A DNA stretch of 64,000 bases. It comes from Ulvibacterium sp965228935 (GTDB lineage Bacteria; Bacteroidota; Bacteroidia; Flavobacteriales; Flavobacteriaceae). Location of the stretch: NCBI RefSeq assembly GCF_965228935.1, contig NZ_OZ245846.1:5580001-5644000 (forward strand), written 5' to 3'. The translations under genes were made by a program, and so were the position numbers. The notes below the pieces were generated by a model. That model was not told the origin of the DNA. It was given only the letters and a program-made list of their open reading frames with translations, and ran no database searches. This document shows, one piece after another, positions 53,192 through 62,147 of the stretch (position 1 is the stretch's first letter; the number at the start of each line of letters is the position of its first letter).

Positions 53192-55807
53192 CTATTCCTC
53201 CCGCAAAGTATGCACAGGGTTCTTGTTGGCTGCCTTAATGGTTTGTGTGCTTACCGTCAAAAAAGCGATTCCCAACGCCAGCAGTCCCACGGTTACAAAT
53301 ATCAACCAATCCAAGTGGATCCGATACGCGAAATCCTGAAGCCATCTTCCCATTCCCAAACCCGCTATGGGAACGGCGATAACCGCGGACACCAGAACAA
53401 GTCTTAAAAAACCCTTTGAGATAAGGCTCACAATATCGGTTATGGTGGCACCCAACACTTTGCGGATGCCGATTTCCTTGGTACGGAGCAATATGCTATG
53501 GGTCACCAGACCAAAAAGACCGATGCAAGCTATAAACAAGGCAATACCGGTAAAAAGGGTGAAGAGTTCCCCAAAACGCTTTTCGGATCGGTATAGTTGA
53601 TTAAAGGATTCATCCATAAACCGATGTTCAATAGGAATTTGGGGCAAAAAGGTTTTCAACGTTCTTTGAATGTGGGCCAGGGAATTGTCCCAATCCTTTA
53701 GGGTCGTTTTAATCACAATATTACCGTATGTACTACGACGCTTGGTACCCATGGCAAGGAATAAGGGTTCTATGGCCAAATCAAAGGGTTGAAAATGGAA
53801 ATCCTTAACAACACCTATTACCCGCTTTTTGTCAAAGGTCTTACCAATTGCGGACTCCCAACCGAGTGCCTTGACCGCCGACTCGTTTAAAATGATGCTG
53901 GCCGTAGAGTCGGTTGGGTGCTCAGGGGAATAGTTCCGACCTTCTACCAAGGACATCTCGAACAAATCGATAAAATCGTAATCGATATAATTGCGATAGA
54001 TCCAAAGCTTCTCCTGGCCATTATTTCCTTCCCATGTATTCACAATGCCCTGAGACCCCATGTTTAAGGGTAAAGAGCTGGCAAAAGCAATTTTTTTGAT
54101 TTGAGGATGTTTTAACAATTCCGCCCTAAGGGCATCCCTACGTTCATAAAAATCGACTTGTCGGTAAGGAACATAAACTACCTGATCCCTGCTATATCCC
54201 AACTTTTTGTTTTGGATATATTCCAACTGTTGATAAATGACAACACTAGCTATTGCCAGTACGATAGCCGCGGTAAACTGCCCTATCACCAATATATTAC
54301 GTAAAAAAGCCCCCTCTTTTCCCCTTTTAAGCCATCCCCCCTTCAAGGCCTTTATGGGAGTTATAGCGGATGACAATAGGGCGGGATACAGTCCGGAAAG
54401 TCCTCCCAATACAACGGCAATAGATAGCATAATCGCAAACAAGGTACGATTGCCCTTTAAATCAAGGGAAATCTGCTGGTCTATCAGTTGATTAAATAGC
54501 GGCAATAGGAAGTAGACCAATCCAATGGCCAGCCCAAAACTAAAAAAGGTAATGAAAAAGGACTCTACCATAAATTGATTCACCAATTGCCCCCTTTTGG
54601 CCCCCAATACTTTACGCATACCTACCTCTTTGGAACGTCCCGCCGATCGGGCGGAGGCCAGATTCATATAATTTATGGAGGCCAATAACAAGATGACCAG
54701 GGCAATGGAGGCGGAAAAGTAAATATAGCGGATATCACTATTGGCGCCAATTTCAAAATTGATTTGGGAACGTAGATGTATGTCCCGTAAAGGTTGAAGA
54801 AAAAACTTGGGTTGGAATGCAGATCCTTGGTACGCCGTTTCCAGATAAGCGTCCAATGTCCCAAATTTTGCTTCCAATTCCCCATACTTGTACCCTTCCG
54901 GCAAAACAATATACGCCCTATAATTATTGCTTCCCCAGCGACCCAGATCATCCTGATACCAAGGCAGGTTTTGAAAGGAAGTGATATAATCAAAATCAAA
55001 ATGTTGATTTTTAGGGGGATCCGCAACGATCCCCTTTACGGTAAGCGGTCGGTCATTTTCAAAGTGTAGGGTCTTACCCATTGGAGATTCTTCCCCAAAG
55101 TATTTTCTTGCCAGTGATTCCGTTAAAATAACGGCATCCGGATCTCTCAAAGCCTCTTTTCCCAATCCTTCCTTGATAGGATAAGTGAAAACCTCAAAAA
55201 GGTATTCGTCCGCAAACAAACCTTGTTCATAAAAAGTTTGTTCCCCAAGGCTAAACAAGGCATCATGTACCCCAAGGGTCGTGGCGGCCTGCACTTCTGG
55301 AAAAAGTTCCTTTAAGGTTGGCACCAAAGGCATAGGGGCCACTGCAAAACGATTACTCCCCCTAAAATTATTGCCCTTTTGAATCTGGGACACCCGATAG
55401 ATCCGATCTGCTTTTTCATGATGCTCATCATAGCTTAGTTCATATTGGATATACAGGGAGATAAAAATAAAGCAAATCATTCCAATGGTCATCCCACCGA
55501 TGTTTATCAAGGTAAAGACCCGATGTTTTAATAGATTTCGGATTCCTATCTTTAAATGGTTTTTAAACATGGCCCGATCAAAGATGTTTGATGTTCTTGG
55601 GAACGACCGTATCAGTCCCGGTCTGAAGAGTCGTAGAACATCCCATATAAAAAGTCGCTTTGCACTGCCTCTTCCCTTTTCTTCCCATCTTTTTCCAAAC
55701 CTTTCTCTAAGGTCCCCCTCCAAATCCTCCACATAATCCGGGCGGCAGTACCAACGGAAAAAGGAGAGTATCCATTTTGGTGGATTATGGTCGTTCTTTT
55801 TAAGCAT
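53192..55807 (-). CDS. FtsX/MacB-type permease with N-terminal prefix domain (871 aa)
   Basis: The start chosen is the ATG at 55807 (MLKKNDHNPPKW), overlapping the PadR stop by 8 bp. Residues 1-75 are an extra cytoplasmic prefix (NPPKWILSFFRWYCRPDYVE, LEGDLRERF) shared with the 57330 protein. The usual permease follows (MFKNHLKIGIRNLLKHRVFT, KEVGMRKVLGA, KEIGIRKVLGA) with C-terminal NPVHTLREE. Such prefix permeases are often paired with PadR regulators. Its promoter is therefore that of the PadR gene, not sigma-54. Confidence 0.9.
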   Translation of the reverse strand: MLKKNDHNPPKWILSFFRWYCRPDYVEDLEGDLRERFGKRWEEKGRGSAKRLFIWDVLRLFRPGLIRSFPRTSNIFDRAMFKNHLKIGIRNLLKHRVFTLINIGGMTIGMICFIFISLYIQYELSYDEHHEKADRIYRVSQIQKGNNFRGSNRFAVAPMPLVPTLKELFPEVQAATTLGVHDALFSLGEQTFYEQGLFADEYLFEVFTYPIKEGLGKEALRDPDAVILTESLARKYFGEESPMGKTLHFENDRPLTVKGIVADPPKNQHFDFDYITSFQNLPWYQDDLGRWGSNNYRAYIVLPEGYKYGELEAKFGTLDAYLETAYQGSAFQPKFFLQPLRDIHLRSQINFEIGANSDIRYIYFSASIALVILLLASINYMNLASARSAGRSKEVGMRKVLGAKRGQLVNQFMVESFFITFFSFGLAIGLVYFLLPLFNQLIDQQISLDLKGNRTLFAIMLSIAVVLGGLSGLYPALLSSAITPIKALKGGWLKRGKEGAFLRNILVIGQFTAAIVLAIASVVIYQQLEYIQNKKLGYSRDQVVYVPYRQVDFYERRDALRAELLKHPQIKKIAFASSLPLNMGSQGIVNTWEGNNGQEKLWIYRNYIDYDFIDLFEMSLVEGRNYSPEHPTDSTASIILNESAVKALGWESAIGKTFDKKRVIGVVKDFHFQPFDLAIEPLFLAMGTKRRSTYGNIVIKTTLKDWDNSLAHIQRTLKTFLPQIPIEHRFMDESFNQLYRSEKRFGELFTLFTGIALFIACIGLFGLVTHSILLRTKEIGIRKVLGATITDIVSLISKGFLRLVLVSAVIAVPIAGLGMGRWLQDFAYRIHLDWLIFVTVGLLALGIAFLTVSTQTIKAANKNPVHTLREE

Positions 55808-56138
55808 AACTGTCTCCAATATCCAAGTTTGGAATGGCATTCCATAGATTCATCCGTTGTTCCCTGGTGGTCTCCAATATCTCTCTCCCATAGGTAGTCA
55901 GCGCAAAATATCGTTTACGTTTACCTCCCCTCATTTTGGTCGCCTCCCCAAGTCTGGAAGAGAGATACCTCTTTTTTTCCAAGCGTCTCAAAACAGTTTG
56001 CAATGCGCCGATACTTACCTTTCGGTCCAGTCGTCGTTCCATTTCATCGATAATGGCGACACCATAGGCCTCATCATATAATATGGCCACGGTAAGAAGT
56101 ACTATTTCCTCAAATTCTCCCAGGTGATGTTTGCTCAT
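55800..56138 (-). CDS. PadR-family transcriptional regulator
   Basis: The 112-residue protein is a minimal PadR winged helix: LGEFEEIVLLTVAILYDEAY, IIDEMERRLDRKVSIGALQT, VLRRLEKKRYLSSRLGEATK and MRGGKRKRYFALTTYGREIL. It lacks the long C-terminal dimerisation helix of classical PadR. It is co-transcribed with, and probably represses, the downstream permease gene (8-bp overlap). A TACATTTG box sits 17 bp before its ATG. Confidence 0.93.
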   Translation of the reverse strand: MSKHHLGEFEEIVLLTVAILYDEAYGVAIIDEMERRLDRKVSIGALQTVLRRLEKKRYLSSRLGEATKMRGGKRKRYFALTTYGREILETTREQRMNLWNAIPNLDIGDSYA

Positions 56139-56151
56139 AATCCTATATTTG

Positions 56152-56206
56152 ACTCAAATGTAGTTAATATTATTGTTCGAACCTAATTTAATACTTAAAT
56201 GTAGTT
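56152..56206 (-). promoter_or_regulatory. promoter and 41-bp-spaced direct repeats before the PadR gene
   Basis: ACTCAAATGTAGTT (56152-56165) and ACTTAAATGTAGTT (56193-56206) are near-identical. The proximal one contains TACATTTG on the minus strand (56155-56162), a -7 consensus. ATTTGAGTCAAAT (56147-56159) is a palindrome. A PadR autoregulatory operator is likely. Confidence 0.5.
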
Positions 56207-56378
56207 TTTATTGTATAAGGATATCTGCAAAATTTTTCCCCAGTATCGAAAAGAAATCTGGCATAACGACCAATAAGTTTAATAAAACCTCTGCATTTAT
56301 TGATTCCGATAGCGTAACTATTTCAAAAAATCTCTATCTTATTATTGACCTTGAACAGTCTTTAGAATTAACTTTTCA

Positions 56379-56723
56379 ATGAAAAATCGGCGGATACTAA
56401 AAATGGCTTTTCTTTTTATTTGCCCTTTCTTGGCAAATTGCTCCGATGATGAACACACTCTTGTTACAAATCAGGAAGGAACCGTTTTGGGTGAGGTCCC
56501 ATGCAATACCGAAAACAATGGTCTCGCCGTTCGAATTGACGTCGATAACTTAGAATCCCCGAATTTTATTATAACGGCTACCCTGCCAGACAGCCTTAAA
56601 CAAGAGGGACTTAGAATCAGTTTTGACATGGAACTGTCCATGGAAGGAATAACACTTTGTACCGTGAATTTCTTTCCGAACCAATTCTATGAGGTGAGCA
56701 ACACCATACCTATTAAGGATTAG
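56379..56723 (+). CDS. small lipoprotein of unknown function (114 aa)
   Basis: MKNRRILKMAFLFICPFLAN followed by CSDDE gives lipid-attached Cys21. The mature part contains beta-like strands (NGLAVRIDVDNLES, NFIITATLPDSL, LRISFDMELS) and two cysteines (in PCNTE and LCTVN) that could pair. No known domain. It lies between the two divergent PadR-permease modules. Confidence 0.65.
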   Translation: MKNRRILKMAFLFICPFLANCSDDEHTLVTNQEGTVLGEVPCNTENNGLAVRIDVDNLESPNFIITATLPDSLKQEGLRISFDMELSMEGITLCTVNFFPNQFYEVSNTIPIKD

Positions 56724-56948
56724 TCTTATCCTAGTAATTGCTTTTTCTTTGACCAGTAACGGAATTTGAAATCATTGCGTTAATTGTATTCCGAGAGTTT
56801 TTAAAACTAACATGTAATTAGGAGTCCCCGCTCCTTTCTTCACCCCGATTTTTAATCGGCAGATTAAAGAAATCGAACAAGAATTGTATGACAATAGGTC
56901 TCGGTTATTAGTTAAACATTAGATTATACTATCATTTTCTACAAATAT

Positions 56949-57007
56949 TAATGATATATATATATCAAAAAACATATATATTTGTTATACAAAAATTAAT
57001 GATATAT
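56949..57007 (+). promoter_or_regulatory. AT-rich promoter with direct repeats before the second PadR gene
   Basis: TATATTTG at 56977-56984 fits the -7 consensus. ATTAATGATATAT occurs at about 56948-56960 and again near 56995-57007, 47 bp apart, bracketing it. Transcription should start near 56990, downstream of the earliest possible ATG (56951). Confidence 0.5.
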
Positions 57008-57010
57008 GAA

Positions 57011-57337
57011 ATGATACGGAGTTTAGGACATTTGGAAGAAAGCATTCTATTGATCGTAATGATCGAAAAGGAGGCCTACGGGGTATCCATATCCGAAGCT
57101 TATGAACGGCATTTAGGCAAGCGTATTTCCATACCTGCAACCCATACGGTTTTAAAAAGGTTGCAGCAAAAAGGACTGGTCAGATCCCAAATGGGAGGAG
57201 CTACTCCCGAACGGGGCGGGCGGCGTAAAAGAATATTTGAAGCTACCTCACGTGGTTACAACGTAATTGCGGAGATTCGGAAAAACCGAATACATTTTTG
57301 GTCGTTGATTCCAAAACTGAACGTTCAAAATGGATAA
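57011..57337 (+). CDS. PadR-family transcriptional regulator
   Basis: I start at 57011 (MIRSLGHLEESILLIV), which aligns exactly with MSKHHLGEFEEIVLLTV of the 56138 PadR and is downstream of the TATATTTG box; an earlier ATG at 56951 lies upstream of that box. The 108-residue protein has AYGVSISEAYERHLGKRISI, THTVLKRLQQKGLVRSQMGG and GGRRKRIFEATSRGYNVIAE. It overlaps the permease gene by 8 bp, the same arrangement as the other PadR module. Confidence 0.92.
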   Translation: MIRSLGHLEESILLIVMIEKEAYGVSISEAYERHLGKRISIPATHTVLKRLQQKGLVRSQMGGATPERGGRRKRIFEATSRGYNVIAEIRKNRIHFWSLIPKLNVQNG

Positions 57338-60017
57338 TAAAAAGTCAAGCAAACATGATTTGAATCCGCCTAAATGGGCCGATAGATTCCTTGAATGGTA
57401 TTGCTCACCCCATCTTTTGAATGAGATCCAGGGAGACCTTTATGAGGCATTCTCGATAAGGGTCAAAAAGTATGGCCATCAAAAAGCTCGGCTCATGTTT
57501 ATTAAAGAAGTACTCCTATTTTGTAAGCCATCATCTTTTAAAAAAACAAGTAACATCCTTAACCTTCCCATCATGTTAAGTTTTTTTAGCTATTATCTCA
57601 AGACTACCTTTCGGAATCTGGTAAAAAATAGGGCGTTTGCCAGCGTCAACATTTTTGGATTGGTGCTTGGTATAACCGCTTTTCTTCTAATACTCAATTA
57701 TGCATGGTTTGAGCTCAGCTATGATGAATTCCATGAAAAAGGGAATCAAATTTATAGAATCGGGAATAATCACTTCTCCAATGGAATTTCCACATACAGC
57801 AGGGCCATCACGTATCGCGATGCAGGCCCTAGTCTTAAGGAGGAATTTCCTGAAATTTCGGATTTCACTAGGATGAACGGATTGTTTGGACGAAACCTTG
57901 TTGTGACCTATGCCAACGATAACGGAATAACCAATACCTTTAAGGAGGAGGATGTTTTTTATGTCGATGATAACTTTCTCTCCATGTTCACATTCCCCTT
58001 AATCCAAGGAGATCCGGCGCAAGCCCTAAAAGATACGGGTTCGGTAGTTCTTACTGAAAGTGTTGCCATCAAATACTTTGGAACGGAAAATCCCATGGGA
58101 AAGATAATCACCGTGGATGGCAATGAGTCCTTCATCGTCACCGGTGTCCTTAAGGATATCCCGTCAAATTCCCATATGAAGTTTGACATGCTCTTTCCCA
58201 TAAAAAGCTTATCCGAATATCAAAATAGAAACAATAAAATGTGGTCGGGTGGTGGTGGAGACGTGGCGTATACCTACATACTGCTGGCAAATGGTGTTGA
58301 TCCCGTTTCGCTGGAAAGAAAGTTTCAAGATTTTCTCGTTAAACATCGGGTTCGGCATATCACCGAAACCGAAATTACCGATCAATTCGTCCTACAACCA
58401 TTGAAGGGAATTCATTTACATTCTGATTTGGAGTTTGAAATAAAGACCAACGGCAATGCAAAAATGGTTACTTTTCTAATAATCATAGGATTTCTTGTAT
58501 TGTCCATTGCTTGGATAAATTACATAAACCTTTCCGCTGTCAGGGCTACCAAGAGGGCAAAGGAAGTAGGTGTAAGAAAGGTTATCGGGGCAACCAAGGG
58601 ACAGCTTGCCAAGCAATTTATCATGGAAGCTTTGGTGCTCAATTGTATTGCCTTCTTACTTTCTATAGTTTTGGTCCTTGTTCTATTTCCAAAGTTCAAG
58701 GAATTAACAGGGTTGGCCATGGAATCCGTTCTTCTTGGTAATCGTGAGTTCCTACCTTTTTTGGTGCTGTTTATCATTTTCGGTGCCATTCTGTCCGGTC
58801 TTTATCCTGCTTTTTTTATGTCTTCCTTCGAACCATTAGTCGCTTTAAAAGGGAAAATAGGGCAAAAATTTAAGGGTATTTCTTTGGTAAAGGGAATGAC
58901 GGTATTTCAATATACGGTTTCGATTATTTTATTGGCAGGAACGTTCACCGTCTTCAAACAGGTCAATTTCATGCGGAATCAGGATTTGGGAATAGAAATA
59001 GATCGGACCATAGTTATAAACGCGCCTAAAATAACAAAGGACAACTATGCTTCCGTTCTGGAATCCTTTAGGGAAGAGGCCCTTAGTCATCCCGATTACA
59101 TACAAATGACGGCCTCATCCGAGATTCCCGGTAGACCGTTCAATGCTACCTCAATGATGGCCCCATCAGGCGCCAGCAGGGAACAGCATAAAAAATATGC
59201 CAGTGCTTGGGTGGATTATAACTTCTTACCCATGTTTGGCCTGAATCTGATTAGTGGGAGAAATTTCTCGGAAGATTTTCAAACGGATGAAAGTACCGTT
59301 ATTGTCAACGAGGAATTTGTAAAATCCTTTGGTTTTGCGAAGCCGAAAGATGCGATCGGCCAATTGATTTCTTCGAACAGAGGTGCGGTAAAAATAATAG
59401 GCGTTGTAAATAACTATCATCATGTTTCCCTTAAGAATGCTGTTGAGCCAGCTGCCTTCTTCTTAAATTCCGAGAGAAACAGGAAATATGTTTCCTTTAG
59501 AATAAGTTCAAAGAATCTGTCAGATACTATAGATACACTTCAAAAGGAATACGAGGCCATGTTTCCTGGTAATCCGTTTGAATTTTTCTTTCTTGATGAT
59601 TATTTCGACCAACAATACAGAGCGGACAGATCCTTCGGAACGGTAATTTTGCTATTTAGCATCCTGGCCCTATTCATTACCTGCTTGGGGCTGTTTAATC
59701 TATCTTTTGTAACTACATTGAATCGCATAGGGGAAATTGCCGTTAGAAAGGTACTCGGAGCTTCTACCCCGTCCATCTTAATGCTGTTTTCAAAAGATTT
59801 TATTAAGCCGATAGCCCTGGGGTCTTTAATAGGTATTCCTATTATTTGGATTATTCTTCGAGAATGGCTTTCCCATTATGCAATCCGAATTGACATTTCT
59901 TTTTGGCTTTTGTTCACTCCGGTAGTCTTAACTCTTATAATCGCCAGCATTACTATGAGTTACCATTTTTTAATGGCTGCAAGAAGCAATATAGTTGAAA
60001 GTTTAAGGCTAGAATAA
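57330..60017 (+). CDS. FtsX/MacB-type permease with N-terminal prefix domain (895 aa)
   Basis: Residues 1-80 match the prefix of the 53192 protein (NPPKWADRFLEWYCSPHLLN, IQGDLYEAFS). Then MLSFFSYYLKTTFRNLVKNR begins the permease, with KEVGVRKVIGA and GEIAVRKVLGA loops and C-terminal NIVESLRLE. It is 24 residues longer than its counterpart, mainly in the periplasmic domains. Gene order and overlap with PadR are conserved, so the pair is one functional module. Confidence 0.91.
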   Translation: MDNKKSSKHDLNPPKWADRFLEWYCSPHLLNEIQGDLYEAFSIRVKKYGHQKARLMFIKEVLLFCKPSSFKKTSNILNLPIMLSFFSYYLKTTFRNLVKNRAFASVNIFGLVLGITAFLLILNYAWFELSYDEFHEKGNQIYRIGNNHFSNGISTYSRAITYRDAGPSLKEEFPEISDFTRMNGLFGRNLVVTYANDNGITNTFKEEDVFYVDDNFLSMFTFPLIQGDPAQALKDTGSVVLTESVAIKYFGTENPMGKIITVDGNESFIVTGVLKDIPSNSHMKFDMLFPIKSLSEYQNRNNKMWSGGGGDVAYTYILLANGVDPVSLERKFQDFLVKHRVRHITETEITDQFVLQPLKGIHLHSDLEFEIKTNGNAKMVTFLIIIGFLVLSIAWINYINLSAVRATKRAKEVGVRKVIGATKGQLAKQFIMEALVLNCIAFLLSIVLVLVLFPKFKELTGLAMESVLLGNREFLPFLVLFIIFGAILSGLYPAFFMSSFEPLVALKGKIGQKFKGISLVKGMTVFQYTVSIILLAGTFTVFKQVNFMRNQDLGIEIDRTIVINAPKITKDNYASVLESFREEALSHPDYIQMTASSEIPGRPFNATSMMAPSGASREQHKKYASAWVDYNFLPMFGLNLISGRNFSEDFQTDESTVIVNEEFVKSFGFAKPKDAIGQLISSNRGAVKIIGVVNNYHHVSLKNAVEPAAFFLNSERNRKYVSFRISSKNLSDTIDTLQKEYEAMFPGNPFEFFFLDDYFDQQYRADRSFGTVILLFSILALFITCLGLFNLSFVTTLNRIGEIAVRKVLGASTPSILMLFSKDFIKPIALGSLIGIPIIWIILREWLSHYAIRIDISFWLLFTPVVLTLIIASITMSYHFLMAARSNIVESLRLE

Positions 60018-60157
60018 GATCTGAGTATTTTACAGGAGTAGTTCTACGATTGTATTTATACTGTTAATACGTTTCCTGAAACAAACATTTTTGATACCAG
60101 GAAATCTACCCAACCAATGGGCATTGGGCCAATTTTAAATGGATAGAATCGCAAAAA

Positions 60158-60703
60158 TTAATATGTCGGCACGGAAAATATAAATAGACAAAAGTACAAT
60201 ACGTCTTTGGTAGCCTCCGTTCGCAAAAAAGCATATGCACGTTTCATTTGTGTCTTGACTGTATTCACGGAAATACCATTGTTTTCCGCTATTTCGGAGT
60301 AGCTCTGCCCGTTTACAACAAAAGACATGAAAATTTTTCTTCTGCTTTCCGGAAGTTTATTGAGTAGTTCTTGTAATCTAAGGCTCTTGTCAGATCCTGT
60401 CGAAACCTGCTGTTCCTCAAAGTTACCAACATCCAGATGCCGAAGTAGCGACTTTTCCCTGGCAATTTTTTTCACTGAAAGTAAACTCAGATTTTTCACC
60501 GCTTTGATGGCATAGGACTTAAAAGAAACCGTTAGGGAGATGTGTTCCCTTTTTTGCCAATAGGATATGAAAAAATCCTGTACAACATCTTTAGCGGTTT
60601 CTCTGTCCTTTACAATTCCCAATGACACCAAGTACAACAGAGCATAATGTTCCTTAAAGAGCCGTTCTATTTCCTTGGTATTATCTTTCCATTGCTTTTT
60701 CAT
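60158..60703 (-). CDS. ECF RNA polymerase sigma factor
   Basis: The 181-residue protein (ATG at 60703; a TTG one codon earlier is not needed) has region 2 (LFKEHYALLYLVSLGIVKDR, AKDVVQDFFISYWQKRE) and region 4 (ELLNKLPESRRKIFMSFVVN, YSEIAENNGISVNTVKTQMK). A hydrophobic C-terminal tail (VLYFCLFIFSVPTY) is common in sigma factors of Bacteroidota polysaccharide loci. It is divergent from the fecR gene at 60880, and so probably activates the fecR-susC operon. Confidence 0.93.
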   Translation of the reverse strand: MKKQWKDNTKEIERLFKEHYALLYLVSLGIVKDRETAKDVVQDFFISYWQKREHISLTVSFKSYAIKAVKNLSLLSVKKIAREKSLLRHLDVGNFEEQQVSTGSDKSLRLQELLNKLPESRRKIFMSFVVNGQSYSEIAENNGISVNTVKTQMKRAYAFLRTEATKDVLYFCLFIFSVPTY

Positions 60704-60879
60704 CAAGCCCCTTATTGTTCAATTTGCGAGAACATTGGAATTCCTTCACTTTATTCCTTTTTTTAAGCCTATTATTCCGTATTGTTTAAATCGTCAAATT
60801 ATCAAATTAACAAAAAAAAGATATTTTTTGTCCCCCTAATTTAAGGTTTTCATAACATAAAAGAAAGAAAACCTAGAGA

Positions 60880-62019
60880 ATGCCAAATAAGGAACAATTA
60901 AAATCAGTATTAGAGAGCATCAATATTTCCGGAAAAATAGATTTGGATTCCCTCAAAGAATTTACGGAGCAGGAAAAAGAAATCATATACAATCTCTATA
61001 GTGAAGGTTTGGTAGAGGAGGCCTTAAAATCCCTTGATAGTTTGGATGAGCATAAGGAATGGCGTGTACTAAGGGAAAAATTGGGGGATTCTAGGGTTAG
61101 GATCATTCCGTTGTGGAAATCGGCTTTGAAGTATGCTGCCATTTTTGTAGGCCTACTCGGTACGCTTTATTTTATACTGAAGGACGAAAACCTTGAAACG
61201 CAAACACAAATTTCGGAGGAATCGATTAAATTAAGAATCGGGCAGGAAGCCATAAAAGTGCTACATGAAGGGCAAACGCAAAAACTCGTTTCCTCCTCAG
61301 GTAAAGTGGTAGGGGAGCAGAAGGGTAACAAACTTGTCCATATTGCCGATACCGAAATCGATGAATTGGTGTACAATGAACTGGAAATTCCCTACGGTAA
61401 GATTTTCGATGTTGAACTGTCCGATGGCACCCTGGTCCATTTAAATTCCGGAACCACCATACGCTACCCCATAAAATTTTTGCAAGGACAAAAAAGAGAA
61501 GTTTTTATTGATGGTGAGGCCTATTTTAAGGTAGCAACTGATAAGAATCGTCCTTTTATTGTGAATGCGGACGCTGTGGCCATAGAGGTGTTGGGAACAG
61601 AATTCAATGTTACCTCTTATGCGGAAGACCTAGAAATTAGGACAGTGTTGGTAGAAGGGTCTGTGAATATGACCAATTCCAATGTTCCCGGTGATGTTGT
61701 GGTTCTCAAACCCGGATATAAAGCGTCATGGAACAAAACAGTCCAAGCCACGGAAATTGAAGAAGTAGATGTCCTTCTTTATACGGGTTGGATAGAGGGA
61801 GAGCTCGTCTTTAGAAACTCCAATTTTCAAAATATGGTCAAAAAATTGGAACGCAGATACAACGTAACCATTCGAAACAATAACCTGCTTTTGAGGGACA
61901 AAAAGTTTAATGCTCGCTTTGACGTAGACATAGAAAGCATGGATGATATTTTGAAGTCCATAAAAGAGATTCATCCATTTGAATACAAGATAACCGATCA
62001 AGAAATCGTAATTAACTAG
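60880..62019 (+). CDS. FecR-family anti-sigma factor
   Basis: The 379-residue protein has a cytoplasmic part (about 1-80), one membrane helix (about 82-100), a FecR domain (LEIPYGKIFDVELSDGTLVH, GEAYFKVATDKNRPFIVN, VLGTEFNVTSY) and a DUF4974 domain (FQNMVKKLERRYNVTI). It holds the divergent sigma factor and receives a signal from the STN domain of the SusC-like receptor 128 bp downstream. Confidence 0.93.
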   Translation: MPNKEQLKSVLESINISGKIDLDSLKEFTEQEKEIIYNLYSEGLVEEALKSLDSLDEHKEWRVLREKLGDSRVRIIPLWKSALKYAAIFVGLLGTLYFILKDENLETQTQISEESIKLRIGQEAIKVLHEGQTQKLVSSSGKVVGEQKGNKLVHIADTEIDELVYNELEIPYGKIFDVELSDGTLVHLNSGTTIRYPIKFLQGQKREVFIDGEAYFKVATDKNRPFIVNADAVAIEVLGTEFNVTSYAEDLEIRTVLVEGSVNMTNSNVPGDVVVLKPGYKASWNKTVQATEIEEVDVLLYTGWIEGELVFRNSNFQNMVKKLERRYNVTIRNNNLLLRDKKFNARFDVDIESMDDILKSIKEIHPFEYKITDQEIVIN

Positions 62020-62147
62020 AAACCTATTCAAACAACATAGCCTATGATGTGAGCTTATCAAAAAAATCGGGAAATGCTTGAGACCATTCCCCGATTTAAA
62101 AATGTGAATTAAACAACCTTTCAAAATCATTTAATCATTCCAAAAAT

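Noticed and set aside
26129..60017. Insertion-sequence or prophage origin for the permease cluster
   Set aside because: No transposase, integrase, or phage gene was found; the duplicated flanks are far longer than IS target duplications.
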